NCBI RefSeq assembly: GCF_000757905.1 | Contig: NZ_JRLH01000001.1 | Reading direction: 5' to 3' (one strand) | Length of the DNA stretch: 64,000 nucleotides | Source of the DNA: Arsenophonus nilaparvatae | GTDB taxonomy: Bacteria; Pseudomonadota; Gammaproteobacteria; Enterobacterales; Enterobacteriaceae | Shown here: positions 16,180-24,931 of the stretch, one piece after another | Layout of the letters: each line of letters opens with the position of its first letter | How positions within the stretch are numbered: the first letter of the stretch is position 1 | Translations under genes and position numbers: made by a program | The notes under the pieces: model-generated | The model's input: only the letters and a program-made list of their open reading frames with translations | The model's database searches: none | What the model was told of the DNA's origin: nothing

Positions 16180-17685
16180 TTATTGAGTTAATTCAGTTTG
16201 TCCTTCTAGTATCAAAGGCCAATTGATATTACTTTGCCATTGAATTTCTTGCTGTAAATTTTCATAACAAAGTGGATGTTCCAATAACCATTGATGAGGT
16301 AATGTTAGGATCAAGGTTTCTTTATTTGCTCTAAGCCGTAATAACGGTATGGTATTGTCACGACGAGGAAGAGTAAAAATAATCGCTAGTCTCAAAAGGC
16401 GACAAAGAAGAATAGCATGTTGGAGGGGAATCGCGTTTTGTTGAGTCAATTCCGCTAACTCAATTGGGCCAGTTTGATTTTTTAGCAAAGCCGCTAACAA
16501 GCGTTTTTGCGTAAGCGTATAACCTGGCATATCAAGATGGCTGATCAGATAATGGGCATGGTTAGTAGCATGGCGAGCGTCAATACTTAAGCCAATTTCA
16601 TGTAGAGCGCTGGCACCTTTTAATAGCTCATCAACTTGGTGATTATCACGATAAAAGCTTTTCTTTAATTGTGAATAAAAATATTCGGTTAGCCTCTTTA
16701 CTCGATTAGCCTGCTCAATATCAACTTGAAAACGATGTTGAATATTAGCGAGTGTAACTGCGCGTATATTCTGTTTTGCAGGCAGATCAAGCATGTTATA
16801 GATTAATCCTTCACGCAATGCTCCACCTGCTAATATCATATGATCGATTTTTAACTCTACAAATATGGCGATTAGAATAGCTAAACCACTGGGAAAAACT
16901 AGCGCACTTTCTAGTGTTAACCCCTTGATTTCCAACTCTTCTAATTTTCCTGAGGTGATTGCCACTTTTTTTAATAATTGTAATTTATCTAGCGTAATAC
17001 GTTCATCCATGCCAGCGGCCAGCATAATTTCTTGAATCGCCTGTATTGTACCTGAAGCGCCGACACAAATTTGCCAACTTTGCTCAATAAGTTGGTTCGC
17101 GATAGGTTTAATGATCTTATGCGCGGCAGTTTCAGCTTGCGCAAAATTTTCTTCGGTTAGATTACGATCTTTAAAATAGTGTTCAAGCCAGGTAACGCAA
17201 CCCATATTAAGGCTAACAAGTTGATTATGTTTAACATTGGTACCGGTAATGATTTCAGTACTACCACCCCCAATATCTATCACTAGTCGTTTATCTGAAC
17301 CGCCAGTGGTATATGCTACTCCCTGATAAATGAGTTGAGCTTCTTCTTCTCCAGTAATGATTCTGATGGGATGCCCTAGAATATTTTCTCCTTGCTTAAT
17401 AAAGAGGTCGGCATTCTTAGCGAGACGAAGTGTTGCTGTAGCAACAATTTGTACTTGTTCAGTAGGAATATCTTGTAAATACTCGGAAAAAAGATGCAGA
17501 CATTGCCAGCCACGATCCATGGCTTGTTGAGATAAATAGTTATTTTCATCGAGACCCGCGGCCAGTCTGACTTTACGCTTGATGCGAGCAAGGGTCTGTA
17601 CATAACCAGAAATTTCTCGTACTACTAACATATGAAAGCTGTTAGAACCAAGATCGATTGCTGCATAAAGCGATGATTTTAACAT
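16180..17685 (-). CDS. gppA: Guanosine pentaphosphatase/exopolyphosphatase GppA
   Basis: This 501-aa member of the Ppx/GppA family converts pppGpp to ppGpp and can hydrolyse polyphosphate. It has the ASKHA ATPase fold: AIDLGSNSFHMLV (phosphate 1) near residue 9 and VIDIGGGSTEII (phosphate 2) near 140. The C-terminal HD-like helical region includes ALHEIGLSIDARHATNHAHYLI. Length is close to E. coli GppA (494 aa). It begins 8 bp after the rhlB stop, so the two are likely one minus-strand operon, as in E. coli. Confidence 0.95.
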   Translation of the reverse strand: MLKSSLYAAIDLGSNSFHMLVVREISGYVQTLARIKRKVRLAAGLDENNYLSQQAMDRGWQCLHLFSEYLQDIPTEQVQIVATATLRLAKNADLFIKQGENILGHPIRIITGEEEAQLIYQGVAYTTGGSDKRLVIDIGGGSTEIITGTNVKHNQLVSLNMGCVTWLEHYFKDRNLTEENFAQAETAAHKIIKPIANQLIEQSWQICVGASGTIQAIQEIMLAAGMDERITLDKLQLLKKVAITSGKLEELEIKGLTLESALVFPSGLAILIAIFVELKIDHMILAGGALREGLIYNMLDLPAKQNIRAVTLANIQHRFQVDIEQANRVKRLTEYFYSQLKKSFYRDNHQVDELLKGASALHEIGLSIDARHATNHAHYLISHLDMPGYTLTQKRLLAALLKNQTGPIELAELTQQNAIPLQHAILLCRLLRLAIIFTLPRRDNTIPLLRLRANKETLILTLPHQWLLEHPLCYENLQQEIQWQSNINWPLILEGQTELTQ

Positions 17686-17693
17686 AATATTTA

Positions 17694-18980
17694 TTAGCTC
17701 GGGCGTTTACGATTGTTGCGTGAATTATTCTGTCGGCTTTGGCTATTATTGTTACGACGTGTTCCATTAGTACGTGAACGACGACGTGGTTTTGGTGTAG
17801 GTAAATCTTGTAATAATGCTTCACTGTTGTATTTGCTGACAGGGATTTGATGCTGAATATACTCCTCAATAGCAGGTAGATTTAAAGAATACTCTTCACA
17901 AGCCAGACTAATTGAATGACCACTCTCACCGGCGCGGCCGGTACGACCAATACGATGAACATAATCTTCACAATCATCAGGTAGATCATAATTAAATACA
18001 TGAGTGACAGATGGGATATGTAAACCTCTGGCGGCAACATCTGTTGCAACTAAGATATCTAAATGGCCTTGAGTAAACTGTTCAAGAATGCGTAGCCGTT
18101 TTTTTTGTGCTACATCGCCAGTTAATAAGCCAACGCGGTGACCATCAGCAGCAAGATGAGCCCAGATATCTTCACAGCGATGTTTGGTATTAGCAAAAAT
18201 TATACATCTTTCGGGCCACTCTTCCTCGATTAACGTTTGTAACAGACGCATTTTTTCTTCGTTAGAAGGATAGAAAAGTTCTTCTTTAATGCGATGACCT
18301 GTTTTTTGTTGAGGTTCTACCTCAATATATTCGGGTTGATTCATTTGTTCAAATGCCAGTTCTTGAACACGATAAGAAAGTGTTGCGGAAAAGAGTAAAT
18401 TCAAGCGTTGAGTGGCGGGTGGCATTCGACGAAATAGCCAGCGAATATCTTTAATAAAACCAAGATCATACATACGGTCAGCTTCATCAAGTACAACCAC
18501 TTGAATGAGACCTAAATGAACGTGGCCTTGTTTGGTATAATCGATTAAACGCCCGGTCGTACCGATAAGAATATCTACACCCGACTGGAGCACATGCAGT
18601 TGTTCGTCGTAGCCATCACCACCATAAGCTAAACCCATTTTTAAGCCCGTTATAGCGGCTAATTCTTTTGCATCAGTATATATCTGAACCGCTAATTCTC
18701 GTGTAGGAGCCATAATTAGCGCTCTGGGTTGGTTAACTTGTCGTTCTGAATTTGTTGGATGTGTTAGTAAATAATGAAATGTTGAGGTAAGAAAAGCCAA
18801 TGTCTTACCCGTTCCTGTTTGTGCCTGCCCCGCAACATCACGGCCTTCGACAGTAAAAGGCAATGTTGACGCTTGTATCGGCGTACAGTTATGAAAGCCA
18901 TTTTTATTAAGGGCTTCAATAACTTTAGGGTGTAAGGCGAAGTCTATAAACTTCTTGTCTGTCAAATGTGTTTTACTCAT
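17694..18980 (-). CDS. rhlB: ATP-dependent RNA helicase RhlB
   Basis: This 428-aa DEAD-box helicase unwinds structured RNA for the RNA degradosome, bound to RNase E. Motifs: Q motif (GFHNCTPIQASTLP), Walker A AQTGTGKT, PTRELA, DEAD in VVLDEADRMYDLGF, SAT in LLFSATLSYR, then the helicase C domain with ATDVAARGLHIP and HRIGRTGRAGE. The C-terminal tail (about residues 395-428) is rich in Arg and Asn, as in RhlB. The ribosome site upstream of ATG 18978-18980 is weak. It is divergent from trxA, across a 121-bp gap that must hold both promoters. Confidence 0.96.
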   Translation of the reverse strand: MSKTHLTDKKFIDFALHPKVIEALNKNGFHNCTPIQASTLPFTVEGRDVAGQAQTGTGKTLAFLTSTFHYLLTHPTNSERQVNQPRALIMAPTRELAVQIYTDAKELAAITGLKMGLAYGGDGYDEQLHVLQSGVDILIGTTGRLIDYTKQGHVHLGLIQVVVLDEADRMYDLGFIKDIRWLFRRMPPATQRLNLLFSATLSYRVQELAFEQMNQPEYIEVEPQQKTGHRIKEELFYPSNEEKMRLLQTLIEEEWPERCIIFANTKHRCEDIWAHLAADGHRVGLLTGDVAQKKRLRILEQFTQGHLDILVATDVAARGLHIPSVTHVFNYDLPDDCEDYVHRIGRTGRAGESGHSISLACEEYSLNLPAIEEYIQHQIPVSKYNSEALLQDLPTPKPRRRSRTNGTRRNNNSQSRQNNSRNNRKRPS

Positions 18981-19101
18981 AGTGTGTTAGAATATCAGTT
19001 AACGGTTGCTTTATGAAAGAAGATTGTTTGAAATAAAGCAAACATGGTTAAATTAATGTTAGACTGAAACAGCATAAAAATTTTATCCTTGGAGTATCGC
19101 A

Positions 19102-19428
19102 ATGAGCGACAAAATTATTCATCTATCTGATGGAGATTTTAATACAAAAGCCCTAGGGGCAGCAAAGCCAGTATTAGTTGATTTTTGGGCAGAATGGTGT
19201 GGCCCTTGTAAAATGATTGCTCCCATTTTAGACGAAATTGCTGATGAATATGCAGCTAAATTGATTATTGGAAAATTGAATGTTGACGATAATCCTGAAA
19301 CAGCGACTAAATATGGTATTCGTAGCATTCCTACTTTAGCACTTTTTAAAGACGGTGAGCTGATTAATAAGCAAGTTGGTCTTTTGTCTAAAACTCAATT
19401 AAAAGAATTTTTAGACAAAAATATCTAA
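19102..19428 (+). CDS. trxA: Thioredoxin 1
   Basis: This 108-aa cytoplasmic thioredoxin reduces disulfides in ribonucleotide reductase and many other proteins. The redox motif W-C33-G-P-C36-K and the cis-proline in IPTLALFKDG are present, and the length matches E. coli TrxA (109 aa). TTGGAG precedes ATG 19102. Conserved position between rhlB (divergent) and rho. Confidence 0.97.
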   Translation: MSDKIIHLSDGDFNTKALGAAKPVLVDFWAEWCGPCKMIAPILDEIADEYAAKLIIGKLNVDDNPETATKYGIRSIPTLALFKDGELINKQVGLLSKTQLKEFLDKNI

Positions 19429-19449
19429 TTTCCCGTAAAATATTAACAA

Positions 19450-19503
19450 CAGACGTTTAGTAAGCTAATATTTTTCTCAATTTGCTATTAGACGTCTGCT
19501 TTT
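19450..19503 (+). terminator. trxA terminator
   Basis: A long stem pairs CAGACGTTTAG (from 19450) with TTAGACGTCTG (19488-19498), with G-U wobbles, and is followed by CTTTTTAT. It lies 21 nt after the trxA stop. The 3' arm is repeated about 30 bp downstream, which gives an alternative pairing. Confidence 0.7.
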
Positions 19504-19532
19504 TATACAATTCATAGCTAGACGTCTGCTTT
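19489..19532 (+). repeat. Direct repeat of the terminator 3' arm
   Basis: The 14-bp sequence TAGACGTCTGCTTT occurs at 19489-19502 and again at 19519-19532. Either copy could pair with the arm at 19450-19460. Each copy also contains the 8-bp palindrome AGACGTCT. The repeat may be a small duplication or an alternative-structure switch in front of the rho leader. Confidence 0.75.
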
Positions 19533-20007
19533 GAAGCATGGTAATTTAGCGTCACTACTTAATATGATACGCGTTTTTATCTTAATGTGTACATATTGAA
19601 TATGTTATTGTATAGACATATTTGTTATCTCTGGATAATCTATATCCTACAATGGTTTGAATTCCATTGACTCTCATAGAAATAATTCTTTTAGACAGAC
19701 ATGTTCCATTTGTTATTTGCTTGGTGCTGTTGTGTAGGGCCTAAGAAGTAAAAAGTGAGATTTTCTCATCAACTTTGAGATGAATTCTTATGGTCTTATT
19801 CTGTCTTTGCTGTATAAAGAGTGTTATCTAAGGTAGTAAATTAACAAATTACTGCGACTACATGAATTTATATCCTAATGAAATTGATATATTCATCAAG
19901 AATCGTTAAGGTTTTTGTATTTTTATTTAAATAGGCACTTAGAGATTGCTATACTATTTATTGTTCATAGTTCAAAAAATATACCCCGAGTTTAAGAACC
20001 CACCATT

Positions 20008-21267
20008 ATGAATCTTACCGAATTAAAAAATACGCCGGTATCTGAATTGATTACTCTTGGCGAAAGTATGGGGCTAGAGAACCTAGCCCGCATGAGAAAA
20101 CAGGATATTATTTTCTCGATTTTGAAGCAGCATGCAAAAAGTGGAGAGGATATTTTTGGTGATGGCGTGCTAGAAATTTTGCAGGATGGATTTGGATTCC
20201 TTCGTTCTGCTGACAGCTCTTATCTAGCAGGTCCTGATGATATTTATGTTTCTCCTAGTCAGATTCGTCGCTTTAATCTACGAACAGGAGATACCATATC
20301 AGGAAAAATTCGTCCTCCTAAGGAAGGCGAACGCTATTTTGCCCTACTAAAAGTTAATGAAGTCAATTTTGATAAACCTGAAAACGCCCGTAGTAAAATC
20401 CTGTTTGAAAACCTAACACCGCTGCATGCTAATAACCGTCTACGTATGGAGCGAGGCAATGGTTCAACAGAAGATTTGACTGCTCGTGTTCTGGATTTGG
20501 CCGCACCGATTGGGCGTGGGCAGCGTGGTTTAATTGTTGCTCCACCAAAAGCAGGTAAAACCATGTTATTGCAGAATATTGCAGCTAATATTGCCAATAA
20601 TTATCCAGACTGTGTTTTGATGGTGTTGCTAATTGATGAGCGACCAGAAGAAGTGACCGAAATGCAACGCCTGGTTAAAGGTGAGGTCATTGCATCAACC
20701 TTTGATGAACCTGCATCTCGTCATGTTCAGGTTGCTGAAATGGTTATAGAAAAAGCTAAGCGCTTAGTTGAACACAAAAAAGATGTCATCATTCTTTTAG
20801 ATTCGATTACGCGTCTTGCTCGTGCTTACAACACAGTGGTTCCTTCCTCTGGAAAAGTATTGACTGGTGGGGTGGATGCAAATGCTTTGCACCGTCCGAA
20901 ACGTTTTTTTGGTGCTGCACGTAATGTAGAAGAAGGTGGAAGCCTAACGATAATTGCTACAGCATTAGTTGATACCGGTTCCAAAATGGATGAAGTAATC
21001 TATGAGGAGTTTAAAGGCACCGGCAATATGGAGCTACATTTGTCGCGGAAAATAGCGGAAAAACGTGTTTTCCCAGCGATTGATTATAATCGTTCTGGTA
21101 CTCGTAAGGAAGAATTATTGACCTTACCGGATGAGTTACAGAAGATGTGGATATTGCGTAAAATTATTCATCCTATGGGTGAAATTGATGCAATGGAATT
21201 TTTAATTAATAAATTGGCAATGACGAAAACGAACGATGAATTTTTCGATTTTATGAAGCGTTCTTAA
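20008..21267 (+). CDS. rho: Transcription termination factor Rho
   Basis: This 419-aa hexameric RNA helicase/ATPase ends Rho-dependent transcripts. It has the same length as E. coli Rho and is almost identical to it. N-terminal domain and OSB RNA-binding fold (about residues 1-130, including GDGVLEILQDGFGFLRS), Walker A PPKAGKT near 178-184, Walker B VIILLDSITRLARAYN, and Q- and R-loop segments follow. Conserved position between trxA and the ECA cluster. The long leader is consistent with autoregulation. Confidence 0.98.
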   Translation: MNLTELKNTPVSELITLGESMGLENLARMRKQDIIFSILKQHAKSGEDIFGDGVLEILQDGFGFLRSADSSYLAGPDDIYVSPSQIRRFNLRTGDTISGKIRPPKEGERYFALLKVNEVNFDKPENARSKILFENLTPLHANNRLRMERGNGSTEDLTARVLDLAAPIGRGQRGLIVAPPKAGKTMLLQNIAANIANNYPDCVLMVLLIDERPEEVTEMQRLVKGEVIASTFDEPASRHVQVAEMVIEKAKRLVEHKKDVIILLDSITRLARAYNTVVPSSGKVLTGGVDANALHRPKRFFGAARNVEEGGSLTIIATALVDTGSKMDEVIYEEFKGTGNMELHLSRKIAEKRVFPAIDYNRSGTRKEELLTLPDELQKMWILRKIIHPMGEIDAMEFLINKLAMTKTNDEFFDFMKRS

Positions 21268-21293
21268 ATTGCTGTTTGTTTAATGAGTTATTG

Positions 21294-21326
21294 AAAAGCG
21301 CCACTTTTATGTGGCGTTTTATTTTG
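21294..21326 (+). terminator. rho terminator
   Basis: The stem CGCCAC (21299-21304) / GTGGCG (21311-21316), with AAAAG flanking, has a TTTTAT loop and is followed by TTTTATTTTG. It lies 27 nt after the rho stop, so wecA probably has its own promoter between 21327 and 21508. Confidence 0.85.
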
Positions 21327-21508
21327 TTCGTTTTTGTTATCCAATAGCATCTGTTTTGGTATAGATTTTGCTTACTAATAAGCAGTGCAAGATGATGGAA
21401 ATGTTTCGTTATTGTTACATATACGCTAACTTAAAGTACACTTATAGTCTATACATGGAAATGGGTGCAGTGGATGATTTCTAAAAAAATTATAAGAGAG
21501 TAAATATT

Positions 21509-22591
21509 GTGCACACACTAAATTTACTAATCGACGTTTTTTGGGTTTTCTTGTTTTCTCTGATTTTCATATTTATTGCGAGAAAAGTGGCAAAAAGATT
21601 TGGTCTAGTAGATGAACCTAACCATCGAAAAAAACACCAAGGAGAAATTCCTTTGGTTGGTGGTATTGCGGTTTTTTTTGGTATCGGTTTGGCATTCATG
21701 ATTACGCCCGAATATATTCCTCATAAATGGTTGTATTTGATTTGTGCTGGGGTTTTGGTATTTGTTGGAGTATTGGATGATTGCTTTGATATTAGTGTTA
21801 AAATTCGAGCAACTATTCAAGCTATTGTTGCGTTGGTCATGATTTATTTTGCTGGTCTAACGTTAGATAACTTAGGTTATGCTTTTGGGCCATGGCATGT
21901 AACGTTGGGGTCTTTAAGCTATTTAATGACATTATTTGCTGTTTGGGGCGCAGTCAATGCTTTTAACATGGTTGATGGTATTGATGGTCTGCTTGGTGGG
22001 CTTTCTTGTGTCTCCTTTGCTGCATTAGGCATTTTGCTTTATCAAAATGGCAATATGGCATTAGCTTTTTGGTGTTTTGCTGTTATTGCTGCCATTCTCC
22101 CTTATGTATTCCTGAATTTAGGTTTATTAGGAAAGCGTTATAAAGTGTTTATGGGGGATGCGGGTAGTACATTAATTGGTTTTACTATTCTTTGGTTGCT
22201 GTTGATGTCGACACAAGGTGAGCAACCGTCGATTAAACCAGTGACTGCCCTTTGGATTATTGCTATTCCTCTGATGGATATGATTGCCATTATGTATCGG
22301 CGTCTACGTAAAGGAATGAGTCCTTTTTCACCAGATAGACAACATATTCATCATTTAATTATGCGTTCAGGTTTTACCTCAAGTCAGGCTTTTATCTTGA
22401 TTACAGTGTCGGCAGCTATTTTAGCAGCGGTAGGTATGATCGGTGAACGTTCAAATTTTATTCCTGAATGGGTGATGTTGGCATTATTTTTGCCTATATT
22501 TGCTATCTATGGCTACTGTATTAAACGTGCTTGGAAAGTGGCGCGTTTTGTGAAACGTGTTAAACGTCGGATGCAACGTATAGCAAAATAA
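21509..22591 (+). CDS. wecA: UDP-GlcNAc:undecaprenyl-phosphate GlcNAc-1-phosphate transferase
   Basis: WecA starts ECA synthesis (and many O antigens) by transferring GlcNAc-1-P to undecaprenyl phosphate, giving lipid I. This 360-aa protein is a polytopic inner-membrane enzyme of about 11 helices. The catalytic-site acidic motifs are present: DDCFD near residue 90, NAFNMVDGIDGL near 150, and the cytoplasmic HIHH motif in PDRQHIHHL. The start is GTG 21509 with AAGAGAG upstream; the N terminus aligns with E. coli WecA (367 aa). First gene of the ECA cluster. Confidence 0.96.
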   Translation: MHTLNLLIDVFWVFLFSLIFIFIARKVAKRFGLVDEPNHRKKHQGEIPLVGGIAVFFGIGLAFMITPEYIPHKWLYLICAGVLVFVGVLDDCFDISVKIRATIQAIVALVMIYFAGLTLDNLGYAFGPWHVTLGSLSYLMTLFAVWGAVNAFNMVDGIDGLLGGLSCVSFAALGILLYQNGNMALAFWCFAVIAAILPYVFLNLGLLGKRYKVFMGDAGSTLIGFTILWLLLMSTQGEQPSIKPVTALWIIAIPLMDMIAIMYRRLRKGMSPFSPDRQHIHHLIMRSGFTSSQAFILITVSAAILAAVGMIGERSNFIPEWVMLALFLPIFAIYGYCIKRAWKVARFVKRVKRRMQRIAK

Positions 22592-22622
22592 ATAAACAAA
22601 TGTTTAAAGGAGTTTCATACCA

Positions 22623-23681
22623 GTGACAAAATCAGAAACACAACCCAAACCTAATTCTCACTCACAGTCTCTTGAATATGAGCTAGATATTAGAAGTTTA
22701 TTTTGTGCGCTATGGCAGGGAAAAATATGGATTATCTCTTTAGCATTTATTTTTGCAGCTGTTGCATTGATCGTTTCTTACATGATGCAACAAAAATGGA
22801 GTGCTAATGCTGTCACTGATTTACCTACAATTAGTAATTTAGGTGCATATTATTCCCAGCAGCAATTTTTGCGAAATTTGGATTCGCATATTAATGAAAC
22901 ACAGGATAATCAGTTGCCAACAATTTCGAATCAGGTTTATCAAGAATTTACTACTCAAGTAGGTTCTTATGATACCCGGCGAGAGTTTTGGTTAAATAGT
23001 GATTACTATAAAACCCGCATGGAAGGAAATGCTAAGGCTGATGCTGCATTACTTGATGAATTAATTGATGATATTCAATTCACTCCCCAAGATGATAATA
23101 AGATACTTCATGATAATGTAAAATTAGTTGCTGAAACGGCTACTGATGCAAACCGGTTACTACGTGAATATATTTCTTTTGCCAACAAACGAGCTAGTTT
23201 TAATCTTAATGAACAGATTAAAGGCGCGTGGGCAGCAAAGGCACAGTCTTTAAAAGCATTAATTAAACGCCAGGAAATGGTCGCAAAGGCAAATTATGAA
23301 CGGCGTTTAAATAACCTACAGCAATCGTTCAAAGTTGCGCAAAAGCAAGGTATTTCACGTAACAAAGTTGATGTCCCCATCGATCAGTTGCCTGATTCAG
23401 AAATGTTTCTATTAGGTACTTCATTATTACAAGCACAAATTGAGACATTACAGGCAACAGGGCCTAATTATGATGAAAGCTATGATCAAAATATAGCGAT
23501 GTTAACGACATTAAATGTAGAACCCGCTCTCGAGAATAATTTTCAAACTTATCGCTATTTAAGAACACCAGAAGATCCCGTTAAACGTGATAGCCCTCGT
23601 CGAGCATTAATGATGGTCATTTGGGGAATGATTGGTGCCTTAAGTGGAATAGGTATTGTGTTGTTAAGGCGTAATACCTAA
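22623..23681 (+). CDS. wzzE: ECA polysaccharide chain-length modulator WzzE
   Basis: This 352-aa polysaccharide co-polymerase sets the length of ECA chains made by WzyE. It has two membrane helices (about residues 37-57 and 325-347) flanking a large periplasmic domain with a coiled-coil-rich middle. The family hallmark PVKRDSPRRA precedes the second helix. The start is GTG 22623, with AAAGGAG upstream. Length matches E. coli WzzE (348 aa). Confidence 0.95.
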   Translation: MTKSETQPKPNSHSQSLEYELDIRSLFCALWQGKIWIISLAFIFAAVALIVSYMMQQKWSANAVTDLPTISNLGAYYSQQQFLRNLDSHINETQDNQLPTISNQVYQEFTTQVGSYDTRREFWLNSDYYKTRMEGNAKADAALLDELIDDIQFTPQDDNKILHDNVKLVAETATDANRLLREYISFANKRASFNLNEQIKGAWAAKAQSLKALIKRQEMVAKANYERRLNNLQQSFKVAQKQGISRNKVDVPIDQLPDSEMFLLGTSLLQAQIETLQATGPNYDESYDQNIAMLTTLNVEPALENNFQTYRYLRTPEDPVKRDSPRRALMMVIWGMIGALSGIGIVLLRRNT

Positions 23682-23800
23682 TTATTTGCTAAACATATAG
23701 CAATAGAGGACTTCAACAAACTATTAATATGTTGAAGGTAAAATCATTATTGATGATACATCTCATTAGTAGATGAGGTTAAAATAAAAAGAGAGTCACT

Positions 23801-24931
23801 GTGAAAGTGTTGACTGTGTTTGGTACTCGTCCTGAAGCCATAAAAATGGCTCCACTGGTACATGCTTTGACAAACGATAAGGCTTTTGAGTCGAAAGTTT
23901 GCGTAACTGCTCAACATAGAGAAATGTTGGATCAGGTATTGCATCTTTTTGAGATAACACCTGATTATGATTTAGATATTATGACACCGGGACAAGATTT
24001 AACGGATATTACCTGTCGTATTCTTGAAGGAATGAAACCCGTATTGTTATCTTTTAAACCCGATGTGGTATTGGTTCATGGTGATACTGCTACCACGATG
24101 GCAACCAGCCTGGCTGCTTTTTATCAGCGTATTCTGGTTGGTCATGTTGAAGCAGGATTGCGTACTGGTAACTTATATTCTCCCTGGCCGGAAGAAGCCA
24201 ATCGTAAAATTGCCAGCCATCTGGCAACGTATCACTTTGCGCCTACCGAGTATTCACGAAAAAATTTACAGCATGAATCGATCCCTGCTAATCGTATTTT
24301 TGTTACTGGTAACACTGTAATCGATGCGTTGTTTTGGGTGCGTGATAAAGTTATCAATGATGCCACAATACGAACAAGCCTTGCCGCGCAATACCCTTTT
24401 CTTGACCAAAATAAAAAGATGCTACTGGTTACAGGGCATAGGCGGGAAAGTTTTGGTAGCGGATTTGAACGTATTTGTCATGCATTAGCTGAAATTGCCA
24501 AAAATCATGCTGATGTTCAAGTTGTCTATCCGGTTCATCTTAATCCTAATGTCAGTGAACCAGTGCAACGCATTTTGCAGGGTATTAATAATATAAACCT
24601 GATTGATCCACAGGATTATTTACCTTTTATTTATTTAATGAATAACGCTTATTTGATCCTGACAGATTCAGGGGGTATTCAAGAAGAAGGGCCAGCTTTA
24701 GGTAAGCCAGTATTAGTGATGCGTGATACTACTGAGCGACCTGAAGCGGTTGAAGCTGGTACGGTACGTTTAGTGGGTACGCAAACAGAAAATATTGTTC
24801 AAGCGGTAACACAATTACTTACGGATGACCATGCTTATCAGAAAATGAGCCGGGCGCATAATCCTTATGGTGATGGTAAAGCATGCCAGCGAATTCTTGA
24901 AGCGTTGAAGACAAATCAGGTGACATTATGA
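23801..24931 (+). CDS. wecB: UDP-N-acetylglucosamine 2-epimerase
   Basis: This 376-aa cytoplasmic enzyme interconverts UDP-GlcNAc and UDP-ManNAc, the first step to UDP-ManNAcA for ECA. Family signatures: FGTRPEAIKMAPL at the N terminus, HGDTATT, GHVEAGLRTG, VTGHRRESFG and DSGGIQEEGP. The start is GTG 23801, aligning exactly with E. coli MKVLTVFGTRPE and giving the same length. The wecC start overlaps its stop (ATGA). Confidence 0.97.
   Translation: MKVLTVFGTRPEAIKMAPLVHALTNDKAFESKVCVTAQHREMLDQVLHLFEITPDYDLDIMTPGQDLTDITCRILEGMKPVLLSFKPDVVLVHGDTATTMATSLAAFYQRILVGHVEAGLRTGNLYSPWPEEANRKIASHLATYHFAPTEYSRKNLQHESIPANRIFVTGNTVIDALFWVRDKVINDATIRTSLAAQYPFLDQNKKMLLVTGHRRESFGSGFERICHALAEIAKNHADVQVVYPVHLNPNVSEPVQRILQGINNINLIDPQDYLPFIYLMNNAYLILTDSGGIQEEGPALGKPVLVMRDTTERPEAVEAGTVRLVGTQTENIVQAVTQLLTDDHAYQKMSRAHNPYGDGKACQRILEALKTNQVTL

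Larger units (their letters stand above)
19429..20007. other. trxA-rho gap: trxA terminator and long rho leader
   Basis: This 579-bp region ends with the untranslated leader of rho. In E. coli the rho leader is long and is the site of Rho autoregulation by attenuation, and it carries the small ORF rhoL. I found no RhoL homologue; small frames of 15-22 codons occur (for example ATG 19862 with 15 codons) but none is recognisable. The left end holds the trxA terminator and a repeated TAGACGTCTGCTTT element, annotated separately. Confidence 0.5.

Noticed and set aside
19862..19909. Fifteen-codon ORF as rhoL
   Set aside because: Its peptide has no similarity to E. coli RhoL and no clear ribosome site.
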